A DNA stretch of 32,507 nucleotides from Mycobacterium sp. 1245111.1 (GTDB lineage Bacteria; Actinomycetota; Actinomycetes; Mycobacteriales; Mycobacteriaceae). Within the stretch, counting starts at the first letter, position 1; every line of letters starts with the position of its first letter. Under the pieces are notes generated by a model that was not told the origin of the DNA, did no database searches, and saw only the letters and a program-made list of their open reading frames with translations. The stretch spans positions 1-32,507 of the forward strand of contig NZ_LZLV01000104.1 of the NCBI RefSeq assembly GCF_001673405.1, given 5' to 3'. Both the position numbers and the translations under genes were made by a program. Below are positions 1 to 7,767 of the stretch, piece after piece.

Positions 1-71
1 CGTAGTCGAAAAGGTCGAAAAGACGCTTGCCGACCAGCATGTGCTGCCACAGCGGGACCGGCCGATGGTCG
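1..71. other. Inverted contig-end segment inside helY
   Basis: Read on the minus strand, from about base 76 down to base 1, this stretch encodes VPLWQHMLVGKRLFDLFDY, preceded by VDDHRP. That is the HelY sequence expected just upstream of the VDPNLLRHIAHRREADR that follows on the plus strand. The plus-strand translation of the same bases resembles nothing in the family. The junction lies at a GTCGAC palindrome (71-76), so the breakpoint is uncertain by a few bases. Joining the reverse complement of 1-71 to base 72 keeps the frame open. The likely cause is a chimeric read or a graph hairpin at a contig end; a true inversion is less likely. Confidence 0.8.
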
Positions 72-2167
72 TCGACCCAAACCTGTTGCGCCACATCGCC
101 CATCGCCGCGAGGCCGACCGGCTGGCCGACTGGGGCGGCCCGCGTCGCGGAGGCGGCAGGGGAGGCCCGGGGCGTTCGAACCACCGGGGCTTCTACCGCC
201 CGCCATCACGGCCCGACGTGATCCGGATGCTCGACGCCGACGGTTTGCTGCCGGCGATCACATTCATCTTCTCCCGCGTCGGCTGCGACGCCGCGGTGCA
301 ACAGTGCCTTCGGTCGTCACTACGGCTGACCACCGAAGAGGAACGCGCGCAGATCGCCGAGGTGATTGACCACCGCTGCGGCGATCTCGAAGACTCCGAC
401 CTCGTCGTGCTGGGCTACCACGAGTGGCGTGAGGCGCTGATGCGCGGCATCGCCGCCCACCACGCCGGCCTGCTGCCGGTGTTCCGGCACACCGTCGAGG
501 AGTTGTTCACCGCCGGGCTGATCCGGGCGGTCTTCGCCACCGAGACACTGGCTTTGGGCATCAACATGCCCGCCCGCACCGTGGTGCTGGAGCGGCTGGT
601 CAAGTACAACGGCGAGCAGCATCTGCCGCTGACGCCGGGTGAATACACCCAGCTGACCGGCCGGGCCGGCCGCCGCGGCATCGACGTCGAGGGTCACGCC
701 GTGGTGCTGTGGCATCCGGGCGAGGAGACCACAGAACCGGCCGAGGTCGCCGGGTTGGCCTCCACCCGAACCTTCCCGCTGCGCAGTTCGTTTGCGCCGT
801 CGTACAACATGACGATCAACCTGGTGAATCGCGTGGGCACCGAGCAGGCGCACCGGTTGCTTGAGCAGTCGTTCGCGCAGTATCAGGCCGACCGCTCGGT
901 GGTAAGCCTGGTCCGCGGCGTCGAACGCGGCCAGCAGATGCTCGACGAAGTCGCGGCCGAACTCGGCGGCAAGGACGCGCCGATTCTCGAATACGCCCGG
1001 CTGCGTGAGGAGATCAGCCAGTACGAGCGCGCGCAGGCCCGCGCGTCGCGGCTACAGCGCAGGCAGGCGACCAACGACGCGCTATCGGCCTTACGCAAGG
1101 GCGACATCATCACGATCACGCACGGACGACGCGGCGGGCTGGCCGTCGTCCTGGAGGCCGCCCGCGACGATTCCGATCCGCGGCCGCTAGTGCTGACCGA
1201 AAACCGTTGGGCAGGAAGGATTTCCTCGGCCGACTACTCCGGCGAGTCGACTCCGGTCGGATCGATGACCCTGCCCAAACGCATCGAACATCGGCAACCG
1301 CGGGTTCGCCGCGACCTGGCATCGGCGCTGCGTTCGGCGGCGGCCGGCTTGCGGGCTTCGGATGGCCGCGGCGGCAGGCGCTCCGAAACCCGCGACGCCG
1401 ACCCCGAACTGGCCGCGCTGCGCGAGAAGATGCGGCGTCATCCCGGGCACCGTGACGCCGATCGCGAAGAACGGATACGCGTCGCCGAGCGCTATCTGCG
1501 GATCGAACGCGACAACGCGGCGCTGGAGAAGAAGGTCGCCGCCGCCACTAACTCGTTGGCCCGCACCTTCGACCGGATCGTGGGGCTGCTCACCGAGCGC
1601 GGCTTCATCGCCCTCGACGACGGCCGTCCCACCGTGACCGACGACGGTCGGCTGCTGGCCCGGATCTACAGTGAGAGCGACCTGTTGGTCGCCGAATGCC
1701 TGCGCACCGACGCGTGGACCGGTCTCAAGGACGCCGAGTTGGCGGCCGTGCTGTCCTCGGTGCTCTACGAGACGCGGGGCGGCGACAGCCCCGGAGCGCC
1801 GCGACACGAGCAGATCCCGACGCCGCGGTTGCGGCAAGCCCTGAGCCAGACGCGCCGCCTCTCGGCGAAGTTGCGTGCTGACGAGCACCGCCACCACATC
1901 ACGCCCAGCCGCGAACCCGACGACGGCTTCGTCGCCGCCATCTACCGCTGGGCCAGCAGCGGCGACCTCGTCACGGCGCTGGCCGCCGCTGATGCCGAGG
2001 GCACCGGGTCGGCGCTGTCACCGGGTGATTTCGTCCGCTGGTGCCGACAAGTGCTCGACCTGCTGGACCAGGTCCGCAGCGCCGCCCCCGAGCCAGAGTT
2101 GCGGGCCAGCGCCAAGCGCGCGATCGACGTGATTCGGCGCGGCGTCGTGGCCGTTGACGCCGGGTAG
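2..2167 (+). CDS. helY: ATP-dependent RNA/DNA helicase HelY, C-terminal part (5' truncated)
   Basis: Superfamily 2 helicase of the Ski2/Mtr4-like group, orthologous to M. tuberculosis HelY (Rv2092c, about 900 residues). The window holds roughly the last 700 residues. Visible are the second RecA-like domain with the motif V region (ETLALGINMPARTVVLERL) and motif VI (QLTGRAGRRGID), then the long linker with ITITHGRRGGLAVVLE, and the C-terminal DSHCT region ending in RRGVVAVDAG. The Walker A and DEAD-box motifs lie upstream, outside the window. No start codon is assigned because the gene is cut. The codons before about base 72 are read from an inverted segment, so residues encoded there are not genuine HelY sequence. 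The role is RNA or DNA unwinding in the cytoplasm; the substrate cannot be told from sequence. Confidence 0.93.
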   Translation, partial: VVEKVEKTLADQHVLPQRDRPMVVDPNLLRHIAHRREADRLADWGGPRRGGGRGGPGRSNHRGFYRPPSRPDVIRMLDADGLLPAITFIFSRVGCDAAVQQCLRSSLRLTTEEERAQIAEVIDHRCGDLEDSDLVVLGYHEWREALMRGIAAHHAGLLPVFRHTVEELFTAGLIRAVFATETLALGINMPARTVVLERLVKYNGEQHLPLTPGEYTQLTGRAGRRGIDVEGHAVVLWHPGEETTEPAEVAGLASTRTFPLRSSFAPSYNMTINLVNRVGTEQAHRLLEQSFAQYQADRSVVSLVRGVERGQQMLDEVAAELGGKDAPILEYARLREEISQYERAQARASRLQRRQATNDALSALRKGDIITITHGRRGGLAVVLEAARDDSDPRPLVLTENRWAGRISSADYSGESTPVGSMTLPKRIEHRQPRVRRDLASALRSAAAGLRASDGRGGRRSETRDADPELAALREKMRRHPGHRDADREERIRVAERYLRIERDNAALEKKVAAATNSLARTFDRIVGLLTERGFIALDDGRPTVTDDGRLLARIYSESDLLVAECLRTDAWTGLKDAELAAVLSSVLYETRGGDSPGAPRHEQIPTPRLRQALSQTRRLSAKLRADEHRHHITPSREPDDGFVAAIYRWASSGDLVTALAAADAEGTGSALSPGDFVRWCRQVLDLLDQVRSAAPEPELRASAKRAIDVIRRGVVAVDAG

Positions 2168-2242
2168 GCTGAGCCGAGGTTACGGTGGCCTACGGCAACC
2201 GACGCGTGTACTGCAATCGCCGACTGAGAGGACTGGGACACG

Positions 2243-3013
2243 ATGAGTGGACCGACAGGATCCGACCCGACGCAAGGGTGGCAGCCGCCTCAGGGTGAAG
2301 GTCAGCAGTCCGGCGAGGACCACACCCAGCAGGCGTCGCCCTGGCAGCAGCAGCCGGGCGGCGAGCAGGGCTGGCAACCGTCGGGCGGCGAGCAGCAAAC
2401 CTGGCATGCGCCCGCCTACACGCCCACCGAATACGGGCAGTACCAGCAGCCGCCCACGCAGTACTACCCGCCGTCGCAGTACCCGCCCGCGTACCCGCAG
2501 CAGGGTCAGTACGGCCAGACCGCCCCTTACGGCCAGCCTGGCCAGTACGCACAACCGGGTCAGTACGGCCAGCCGGGCCAGTACGGTCAGCCGGGCCAGT
2601 ACCCGCAGCAACCCGGGCAGCCGGGACAGTATGGCCAGTACCCCGGCCCCTACGGGCAGCCGCCGGCCGGCCCGCAGCGTTCCAAAAAGAGTGTCGGCGT
2701 GATTGCCGGTGTGTTGGCCGCCGTCGCCGTCGCGGTGATCCTGGTGCTGGGCTTCTGGGCGCCTGGATTCTTCGTCACCACCAAGCTCGATGTCAGCAAG
2801 GCCGAGGCCGGCGTGCAACAGATCCTCACCGACGGCACCAACGGCTACGGCGCCAAAAACGTCAAAGACGTCAAGTGCAACAACGGTCAGAACCCGACCG
2901 TGAAGAAGGGCGCCACCTTCGACTGTGACGTCAGCATCGACGGCACCAAGCGTTCGGTGACCGTGACGTTCCAGGACAACAAGGGCACCTACGAGGTGGG
3001 TCGGCCCAAGTAG
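2243..3013 (+). CDS. Pro/Gln/Tyr/Gly-rich single-pass membrane protein with DUF4333 domain
   Basis: Homologue of M. tuberculosis Rv2091c by position and architecture. Residues 1-148 are a low-complexity, proline-, glutamine-, glycine- and tyrosine-rich cytoplasmic tail with [13 protein letters not shown] repeats. Residues about 150-173 form one hydrophobic helix, preceded by the basic stretch RSKK, which predicts N-in/C-out topology. Residues about 175-256 are a DUF4333 domain outside the membrane. Its two cysteines (212 and 228) probably form a disulfide; no other cysteine is present. AGAGGA about 13 bases before the ATG serves as ribosome binding site. The gene follows helY by 75 bases and ends one base before the convergent exonuclease. 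Function is unknown. Confidence 0.88.
   Translation: MSGPTGSDPTQGWQPPQGEGQQSGEDHTQQASPWQQQPGGEQGWQPSGGEQQTWHAPAYTPTEYGQYQQPPTQYYPPSQYPPAYPQQGQYGQTAPYGQPGQYAQPGQYGQPGQYGQPGQYPQQPGQPGQYGQYPGPYGQPPAGPQRSKKSVGVIAGVLAAVAVAVILVLGFWAPGFFVTTKLDVSKAEAGVQQILTDGTNGYGAKNVKDVKCNNGQNPTVKKGATFDCDVSIDGTKRSVTVTFQDNKGTYEVGRPK
2500..2655 (+). repeat. Degenerate GQYGQPGQY coding repeat
   Basis: Tandem, imperfect units of about 18 bases encode [12 protein letters not shown] and QYPQQPG in the N-terminal tail of the DUF4333 protein. The units differ mainly at third codon positions. This is a protein-level low-complexity repeat and has no spacers. Confidence 0.75.
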
Positions 3014-3014
3014 C

Positions 3015-3974
3015 TCACGACGCGGGCAGCGCGTCGAGCGCTTTCTGCAGCCGGGCGATCGATGAGCCCACACCCAGCCGGCTCGCGAGATCGGCGACCC
3101 GCGCCGGGTCGGCGGCGACCAACGGCAGCGCATCGGTCGCGGTCGACAGCGTGACGGGGGCGTCGGTGGCCACCGCCACCACCGGTCCGGCCACCTCGAC
3201 GTAGTCGGCGGCCGCCCGCAGCCTGGCTCTAACGCCTTTGGCGAGTGAGGATTTCGGGTCGTCGACGGCCGCCAAAATCGCCGCCAACGAGCCGTGCTGT
3301 GCCAGCAGGGTCGCGGCCGTCTTTTCGCCGACGCCCGGTACGCCGGGAAGCCCGTCGGACGGGTCGCCGCGCAGCAGCGCGAGTTCGGCGTAGCCTTCGC
3401 CGGCTCGGTCGCGTGGTACGCCGTAACGCTCGGCCACTTCCGCGGGGCCCAGCAATGTCGCGTTGGTCAGGCCGCGGCCAAGATAGAGCACCCGGATCTC
3501 GACCGGTTCGTCACGCACCACCTGTAGCAGGTCGCGGTCACCGCTGACGACGACCACCGGGTCGCGGCGTTCCCGCGCCGCCAGGGTGCCGATCACGTCG
3601 TCGGCTTCGTAGCCCTCCGCGCCGCCGGTGCAGATGCCGAATGCGTCGAGCAGTTCGGCGATCATCTCGATTTGCGGCGACAACTCGTCCGGTACTTCCT
3701 CGATATCGGTTTGCCCGCTGGGGTTTTCCACTTCGACCCGATGCGCCTTATACGACGGGATGCGATCCACCCGGAACTGCGGACGCCAGTCCAAATCCAG
3801 ACACACCACCAGCCGGCCGGGTCGGTGTCGGGTGATCACGGTGGCCACCGAGTCGATGAAGCCGCGGACCGCGTTAACCGGCCGGCCGTCGGGGGAGGTG
3901 ATCGAAGACGGGACGCCGAAGAACGAGCGAAACCACATGCTGGCGCCGTCGAGCAGCAGCAGCGGTGCGGACAT
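3015..3974 (-). CDS. Stand-alone 5'-3' exonuclease (polymerase I N-domain/FEN family)
   Basis: Homologue of Rv2090. About 319 residues, with the PIN-like nuclease fold of the DNA polymerase I 5' nuclease but no polymerase domain. Seen in order: [15 protein letters not shown] with the first metal-binding Asp, [33 protein letters not shown], and the helix-3-turn-helix [16 protein letters not shown] that grips the DNA backbone. It probably removes 5' flaps or RNA primers. The start at 3974 (MSAPLLLL) is preferred because AGGA lies eight bases upstream of it. The other ATG, at 3983 (MTDMSAP), abuts that AGGA and has no room for it. Divergent from pepE with about 30 bases between the starts; convergent with the DUF4333 gene, one base between stops. 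Confidence 0.9.
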   Translation of the reverse strand: MSAPLLLLDGASMWFRSFFGVPSSITSPDGRPVNAVRGFIDSVATVITRHRPGRLVVCLDLDWRPQFRVDRIPSYKAHRVEVENPSGQTDIEEVPDELSPQIEMIAELLDAFGICTGGAEGYEADDVIGTLAARERRDPVVVVSGDRDLLQVVRDEPVEIRVLYLGRGLTNATLLGPAEVAERYGVPRDRAGEGYAELALLRGDPSDGLPGVPGVGEKTAATLLAQHGSLAAILAAVDDPKSSLAKGVRARLRAAADYVEVAGPVVAVATDAPVTLSTATDALPLVAADPARVADLASRLGVGSSIARLQKALDALPAS

Positions 3975-3991
3975 ATCCGTCATCCTGCCAG

Positions 3992-3997
3992 TAGCCT
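3992..3997 (+). promoter_or_regulatory. -10 element for a leaderless pepE transcript
   Basis: TAGCCT fits TANNNT and is followed by seven bases and then the pepE ATG. This places the predicted transcription start on the A of the start codon. No clear -35 is visible, as is usual for mycobacterial promoters. It lies in the roughly 30-base gap between two divergent genes. Confidence 0.55.
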
Positions 3998-4004
3998 TTC
4001 CCGC

Positions 4005-5129
4005 ATGGGTTCCGACCGCTTCGATGCCGACGTCTACCGCCGCCGGGTGGCGGCCGCGACTGCTGCCACCGCGAAGGCGGGCCTGGCCGGCCTGGTGATC
4101 ACTCCGGGATACGACCTGCGCTATCTCGTCGGTTCGCGGGCGCAGACGTTCGAGCGCCTGACCGCGTTGGTGCTGCCGGTCTCCGGCGAGCCGACGATCG
4201 TGGTGCCGCGATTGGAGTTGGCGTCGCTGACGGAGTCCGCGGTCGCAGATCTCGGTGTGCAAGTGCGGGATTGGGTCGACGGGGCCGACCCCTACACGCT
4301 GGTTGCCGACGCCGTGGGAGGTGCTCCCGCGGCGACGGCGGTCACCGACTCGATGCCGGCGCTGCATCTGCTGCCGCTGGCCGATGTCCTCGGCGCGCTG
4401 CCGGTGTTGGCCACCGAGGTGTTACGTGAGCTGCGGATGGTCAAGGACGCCGCCGAGATCGACGCGCTGCGCAAAGCGGGAGCGGCCATCGACCGCGTGC
4501 ACGCCCGCGTGCCGGAGTTCCTGGTGCCCGGCCGCACCGAGGCCGACGTGGCCGCCGACATCGCCGAAGCCATTGTCGCCGAAGGACATACGGAGGCGGC
4601 GTTCGTCATCGTCGGCTCCGGCCCGCATGGTGCCGACCCGCACCACGAATACTCAGACCGCGAGATCCAGGTCGGCGATATCGTCGTCGTCGACATCGGC
4701 GGACCGTATGCGCCCGGATACAACTCCGACTCGACTCGCACGTACAGTATCGGTGAACCCAGTCCCGAAGTGGCGCAGCATTATTCAGTGCTGCAGCGGG
4801 CGCAACAAGCAGCTGTCGAGGCGGTCCGGCCCGGGGTGACCGCGGAGCAGATCGACGCCGCCGCCCGCGACGTGTTGGCCGAAGCAGGGCTCGCCGAGTA
4901 CTTCGTGCACCGCACCGGCCACGGCATCGGGTTGTCGGTGCACGAGGAGCCCTACATCGTCGCGGGCAATGATCTGCCGCTGCAGGTGGGCATGGCGTTT
5001 TCCGTCGAACCCGGCATCTACTTCCCGGGCCGGTGGGGGGCCCGCATCGAGGACATCGTGGTGGTGGGCGAAGACGGCGCGCAGTCGGTGAATCAGCGTC
5101 CACATGAACTGATCGTGGTCGCGGTTTAG
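4005..5129 (+). CDS. pepE: Xaa-Pro dipeptidase/aminopeptidase PepE (M24 family)
   Basis: Cytoplasmic metallopeptidase of the creatinase/prolidase fold, 374 residues, matching M. tuberculosis PepE (Rv2089c) in length. Residues 1-130 are the creatinase N-terminal domain, with the typical [13 protein letters not shown] stretch. Residues about 140-374 are the pita-bread catalytic domain. All five metal ligands of the M24 family can be placed: D230 (VVVDIGG), D242 (NSDSTRTY), H306 (RTGHGIG), E335 (SVEPGIY) and E349 (ARIEDIVVV). It should cleave Xaa-Pro bonds with two Mn or Co ions. The frame stays open far upstream, but the family alignment and the -10 element place the start at [14 protein letters not shown]. 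Confidence 0.93.
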   Translation: MGSDRFDADVYRRRVAAATAATAKAGLAGLVITPGYDLRYLVGSRAQTFERLTALVLPVSGEPTIVVPRLELASLTESAVADLGVQVRDWVDGADPYTLVADAVGGAPAATAVTDSMPALHLLPLADVLGALPVLATEVLRELRMVKDAAEIDALRKAGAAIDRVHARVPEFLVPGRTEADVAADIAEAIVAEGHTEAAFVIVGSGPHGADPHHEYSDREIQVGDIVVVDIGGPYAPGYNSDSTRTYSIGEPSPEVAQHYSVLQRAQQAAVEAVRPGVTAEQIDAAARDVLAEAGLAEYFVHRTGHGIGLSVHEEPYIVAGNDLPLQVGMAFSVEPGIYFPGRWGARIEDIVVVGEDGAQSVNQRPHELIVVAV

Positions 5130-5133
5130 GTAT

Positions 5134-5139
5134 TAGGCT
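5134..5139 (+). promoter_or_regulatory. -10 element for a leaderless GNAT-fusion transcript
   Basis: TAGGCT (TANNNT), then six bases, then ATG at 5146. It overlaps no coding sequence, lying just after the pepE stop codon. Confidence 0.5.
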
Positions 5140-5145
5140 CGAGCG

Positions 5146-5811
5146 ATGACCGACCACGACCGCGCCGCCGCCCGCCGAGAGATCACCAACGCCCTGATGA
5201 ATGCGCTGGAACGACGACACGAAGTGCTGGACCTGATCGTGGAGGCCGACGATCGACCGTCAGCGGTGGACGCACTCGTCGAGTTACTGGGCACGTCACG
5301 GCTTGGTGCCGAAGCGGTGATCGGGATGTCGTTCGACCAGCTGACCAAGGATTCGCGGAAGAAGATCATCGCCGAGCTCGAGGACCTGAACAACATCCTG
5401 AGCTTCACCTTCAAAGACCGGCCGGCCAGCGCGGGCGAAACCCTGGCGCTGCGCGCGTTCTCCGCCGCGTCTGACCACGACATCTTCGCCGTGCGCACTC
5501 AGGACATCGGCGCCAAGGGTGATGGCTCAGGTGCTCCCGCGGCCGATCTCGAGGACGAAATCCGTTCGGCACAAGAGCGTTTCGACGCCGAGGAGGCGGC
5601 CTGGTTCGTCGCGGTCGACGGCGACGAGAAGGTCGGCATGGTATTCGGCGAACTGAACGATCACGAGGTGCACGTGCGGATCTGGATCCACCCGGACTAC
5701 CGGCACCGTGGCTACGGCACTGCGGCGCTGGCCAAGTCGCGACCGGAGATGGCCGCGTATTTCCCGGCCGTGCCACTGGTGATTCGCGCGCCGGGCGCGA
5801 CGCTCGTCTAG
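5146..5811 (+). CDS. GyrA-like helical domain fused to a GNAT acetyltransferase
   Basis: 221 residues in two parts. Residues about 13-90 (NALMNALERRHEVLDLIVEA ... RLGAEAVIGMSFDQLTKDSR ... IAELEDLNNIL) resemble the coiled-coil/dimer-gate segment of DNA gyrase or topoisomerase IV subunit A, in which a hydrophobic LxxL-type core follows a helix ending in a conserved Arg-Lys. Residues about 99-221 are a GNAT fold; motif A is VRIWIHPDYRHRGYGTAAL with the acetyl-CoA loop RHRGYG at 186-191. The GNAT part is short after motif A, but no frameshift is evident. The substrate is unknown. The GyrA-like part lacks the catalytic Tyr domain, so it is more likely a dimerisation or docking helix than a topoisomerase. 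Confidence 0.8.
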   Translation: MTDHDRAAARREITNALMNALERRHEVLDLIVEADDRPSAVDALVELLGTSRLGAEAVIGMSFDQLTKDSRKKIIAELEDLNNILSFTFKDRPASAGETLALRAFSAASDHDIFAVRTQDIGAKGDGSGAPAADLEDEIRSAQERFDAEEAAWFVAVDGDEKVGMVFGELNDHEVHVRIWIHPDYRHRGYGTAALAKSRPEMAAYFPAVPLVIRAPGATLV

Positions 5812-5816
5812 CCGGG

Positions 5817-6233
5817 CTAGTTGGCCTTGCGGGCCAACAGGTCCGAGGACCCGAGCACCCGCTCGACCTGAATCTCGATGACGACGCGTCGTGGATTCTC
5901 CCGTGGCGTGCGGTAGCGCTGTGCGTAGCGCAACTCTGCATCGCGGACGGCGTCGATCTCGCTGTTGACGCTCGCCCGGCCTTCCAGCGACAGCCACCGT
6001 GCGCCGTCGACCTGACTGAGGACGGCGATCCCGCCCCGGTCGGCGTTGACCGCCTTCTGCGAGCCTCCGGTGGTGATCACGCGGGCGATGTGCGTCTTCG
6101 GGTCGAACGTGAAACCGACCGCCACCACGTGCGGCGAGTTGTCGGCCCGCAGCGTGGTCAGCATGGCGAGGTGGCGCTCGGTCAGAAACGCCAGCGCGTC
6201 GTTGGTCAGCCGGGCCGTCGAGTTCGCCATCAC
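5817..6233 (-). CDS. F420-dependent biliverdin reductase-like protein (Rv2074 family)
   Basis: 138 residues of the split beta-barrel FDOR/PPOX superfamily, very close to M. tuberculosis Rv2074: [40 protein letters not shown] and [20 protein letters not shown] are family signatures. Rv2074 has been described as an F420H2-dependent biliverdin reductase that yields bilirubin, so the same reaction is inferred here. The start is either GTG 6233 or the next codon, ATG 6230. GTG 6233 is preferred because the TAGCGT -10 is five bases upstream, which implies leaderless translation. Convergent with the GNAT-fusion gene (5 bases apart) and divergent from the SDR gene (32 bases apart). Confidence 0.92.
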   Translation of the reverse strand: MMANSTARLTNDALAFLTERHLAMLTTLRADNSPHVVAVGFTFDPKTHIARVITTGGSQKAVNADRGGIAVLSQVDGARWLSLEGRASVNSEIDAVRDAELRYAQRYRTPRENPRRVVIEIQVERVLGSSDLLARKAN

Positions 6234-6238
6234 CGCTC

Positions 6239-6244
6239 ACGCTA
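6239..6244 (-). promoter_or_regulatory. -10 element for the biliverdin reductase-like gene
   Basis: On the minus strand TAGCGT (TANNNT) is followed by five bases and GTG 6233. It fits a leaderless transcript. Confidence 0.45.
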
Positions 6245-6252
6245 GCGCAGGA

Positions 6253-6258
6253 CATAAT
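6253..6258 (+). promoter_or_regulatory. Possible -10 element for the SDR gene
   Basis: CATAAT is followed by seven bases and GTG 6266. The first base departs from TANNNT, but CATAAT is close to the classical TATAAT and the spacing equals that of the other leaderless candidates here. Confidence 0.4.
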
Positions 6259-6265
6259 CGCAGCC

Positions 6266-7015
6266 GTGGATGACACGGGCGCGCAGACAGTGCTGATTCT
6301 CGGCGGCCGCAGCGAAATCGGCACCCAGCTCGCGGTGCGGCTTGCCCCGGGCGCGTCGGTCGTGCTCGCGGCGCGCAACGCCAGCCGGCTCGACGAGCAG
6401 GTTGCGGCGATCCGCACAGCCGGAGCAGCAGCGGTGGCATGCGTGGAATTCGACGCCGACGACCTCGAATCCCACGGTCCGTTGGTCGCTTCAGTGATCG
6501 CCGAGCACGGCCGGATCGACATCGCGGTAGTGGCGTTCGGCGTCCTCGGCGATCAGAGCCGCGCCGAAGCGGATGCTGCGCACGCAGTGTCGGTCGTCCA
6601 CACCGACTACGTTGCGCAGGTCAGCCTGCTGACCCATCTCGCCGCCGCGATGCGCGAGGCCGGTCGGGGATCGCTGGTGGTGTTCTCGTCCATCGCAGGG
6701 GCCCGGGTGCGGCGAGCGAACTACGTCTACGGCTCGGCGAAGGCGGGTTTGGACGGATTCGCCAGTGGGCTCGCCGATGCGCTGCACGGCAGCGGGGTGC
6801 GGCTGCTGCTGGTGCGGCCGGGGTTCGTGATCGGCCGCATGACGCAGGGCATGACGCCGGCGCCGCTGTCAAGGACGCCGGCGCAGGTGGCCGCGGCGAC
6901 CGCGCGGGCGCTGGCCAAGGGTCGACGGACGGTGTGGATCCCGTGGGCATTGGGGCCGGTGTCGGTGGTGTTCAAGCTGCTTCCGCAGTTTGTCTGGCGC
7001 CGAATGCCGCGCTAA
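6266..7015 (+). CDS. Short-chain dehydrogenase/reductase (Rv2073c-like)
   Basis: 249 residues, a classical SDR with Rossmann fold. The nucleotide-binding loop is LGGRSEIG (about residues 12-19), a variant of TGxxxGIG. The catalytic SS lies in VVFSSIAGARV and the YxxxK pair is Y155/K159 in VYGSAKAG. RPGFVIGRMTQGM follows, as in reductases related to the decaprenylphosphoryl-ribose epimerase subunit DprE2, and a C-terminal hydrophobic stretch (WALGPVSVVFKLLPQFVW) suggests membrane association. This set of features matches Rv2073c. The substrate is unknown; a lipid-linked sugar is only a guess from the DprE2 likeness. GTG start, no ribosome binding site, probably leaderless. Confidence 0.9.
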   Translation: MDDTGAQTVLILGGRSEIGTQLAVRLAPGASVVLAARNASRLDEQVAAIRTAGAAAVACVEFDADDLESHGPLVASVIAEHGRIDIAVVAFGVLGDQSRAEADAAHAVSVVHTDYVAQVSLLTHLAAAMREAGRGSLVVFSSIAGARVRRANYVYGSAKAGLDGFASGLADALHGSGVRLLLVRPGFVIGRMTQGMTPAPLSRTPAQVAAATARALAKGRRTVWIPWALGPVSVVFKLLPQFVWRRMPR

Positions 7016-7029
7016 AGCGCTGGCGCGCT
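7016..7029 (+). terminator. Short hairpin after the SDR stop codon
   Basis: AGCGC-TGGC-GCGCT begins one base after the TAA stop and forms a five-base-pair stem with a four-base loop. There is no U-tract, so it is a weak candidate for a terminator or an mRNA end-stabilising hairpin. Confidence 0.25.
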
Positions 7030-7075
7030 GAGCGATTCAATCGGCGTTGAGTGGCGCGTCAGCGGTCTGAAGATC

Positions 7076-7339
7076 TCAACACTCGACTATCACCTGACGG
7101 CAATGCTGCCCGAACCTCCCGGCAGGTTTACACACTCTCTCAATGCAAGTGTTTTCTCCCGACACAAGAGAGAACGGAAAATCTTCCAAGACTGGAAGAA
7201 CGTTGCCGGTCTCCCTCTCGGTATAGAACCCGGCGAAGAAGACCACCGCGATGACCGCGGCAAACAAGACGATAGAGACGACGGGGCGCGCCCAGGCGGC
7301 AAAATGGTCGACATGTTTCGTGTTCGTAGCTGTGGCCAT
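7076..7339 (-). CDS. Candidate small membrane protein with Cys-rich tail
   Basis: Not recognised. 87 residues from ATG 7339: a short polar head (MATATNTKHVDHFAAWAR), one strong hydrophobic helix (residues about 18-38) and an external tail of about 49 residues carrying four cysteines (65, 70, 80, 87), the last being the C-terminal residue. TACGAT lies five bases upstream of the ATG, and this fits a leaderless start. In-frame upstream codons exist (to 7363) but would cover that promoter. The stretch is less GC-rich than its neighbours, which could mean foreign origin, relaxed constraint or a decayed gene. The opposite-strand frames here look like nonsense. It occupies most of the 368-base gap between the SDR and PPOX genes. 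Confidence 0.5.
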   Translation of the reverse strand: MATATNTKHVDHFAAWARPVVSIVLFAAVIAVVFFAGFYTERETGNVLPVLEDFPFSLVSGENTCIERVCKPAGRFGQHCRQVIVEC

Positions 7340-7344
7340 CACTA

Positions 7345-7350
7345 ATCGTA
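7345..7350 (-). promoter_or_regulatory. -10 element for the small membrane protein
   Basis: TACGAT on the minus strand (TANNNT), five bases before ATG 7339. Together with TAGACT at 7372 on the plus strand it makes a compact divergent promoter pair. Confidence 0.4.
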
Positions 7351-7371
7351 GAGCGGCTGACAAGCGCCCCC

Positions 7372-7377
7372 TAGACT
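7372..7377 (+). promoter_or_regulatory. -10 element for a leaderless PPOX-fold gene
   Basis: TAGACT (TANNNT), six bases, then GTG 7384, so the predicted mRNA begins at the start codon. Confidence 0.55.
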
Positions 7378-7383
7378 GACGCC

Positions 7384-7767
7384 GTGGCTCCGAGCTTCGC
7401 AGATGTCGCCAAGGCGCAATACGTCCTGCTGACCACCTTCACCAAGGACGGTCGGCCCAAGCCCACGCCGATCTGGGCCGCCAGCGACGGCGACCGGCTG
7501 CTGGTCATCACGCAGGCAAAGTCGTGGAAGGTCAAGCGAATTCGCAACACGCCACGTGTCACGTTGGCGATCTGCGACATCCGTGGGAATCCGAAGAGTG
7601 AGCCCATCGAGGCGACCGCGACAATCCTCGACACGTCGCAGACCGGCCTGGTCTACGACGCGATCGGCAACAAGTACGGCATCGTCGGCCGGGTGTTCAA
7701 CTTCTTCAGCAAGCGGCGCGGCGGCATGACCAACAACGTCGGTCTGGAGCTACGCGCCGCTTCGTAG
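7384..7767 (+). CDS. PPOX-class F420-dependent oxidoreductase (Rv2061c-like)
   Basis: 127 residues, split beta-barrel flavin/F420-binding fold. Signatures are YVLLTTFTKDGRPKPTPIWAA at the N terminus and WKVKRIRNTPRVTLAICDIRG in the centre, matching Rv2061c-type proteins of the pyridoxamine 5'-phosphate oxidase superfamily. These small actinobacterial members usually bind coenzyme F420 rather than FMN; the substrate is unknown. The start is GTG, with no ribosome binding site and an optimally spaced -10 hexamer. The 3' end overlaps the convergent dienelactone hydrolase gene by 18 bases, so the two mRNAs are complementary there. Confidence 0.88.
   Translation: MAPSFADVAKAQYVLLTTFTKDGRPKPTPIWAASDGDRLLVITQAKSWKVKRIRNTPRVTLAICDIRGNPKSEPIEATATILDTSQTGLVYDAIGNKYGIVGRVFNFFSKRRGGMTNNVGLELRAAS

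Noticed and set aside
2500..2655. Repeat array that might suggest CRISPR
   Set aside because: Units are short, contiguous, in frame and without spacers; they encode a low-complexity protein tail.
3672..4004. Upstream extension of the pepE frame to 3672
   Set aside because: It lies antisense to the exonuclease and lacks homology to the creatinase N-domain, which begins at [11 protein letters not shown].
3975..4367. Upstream extension of the exonuclease frame to 4367
   Set aside because: It would overlap the pepE start region antisense; family sequence and the AGGA site begin at 3974.
5527..6522. 331-residue minus-strand frame covering the biliverdin reductase-like and SDR region
   Set aside because: It overlaps three genes with strong family matches in other frames and has no domain of its own.
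7103..7345. 80-residue plus-strand frame in the SDR-PPOX gap
   Set aside because: Highly charged and without domain; the minus-strand frame with a transmembrane helix and -10 element explains the region better.
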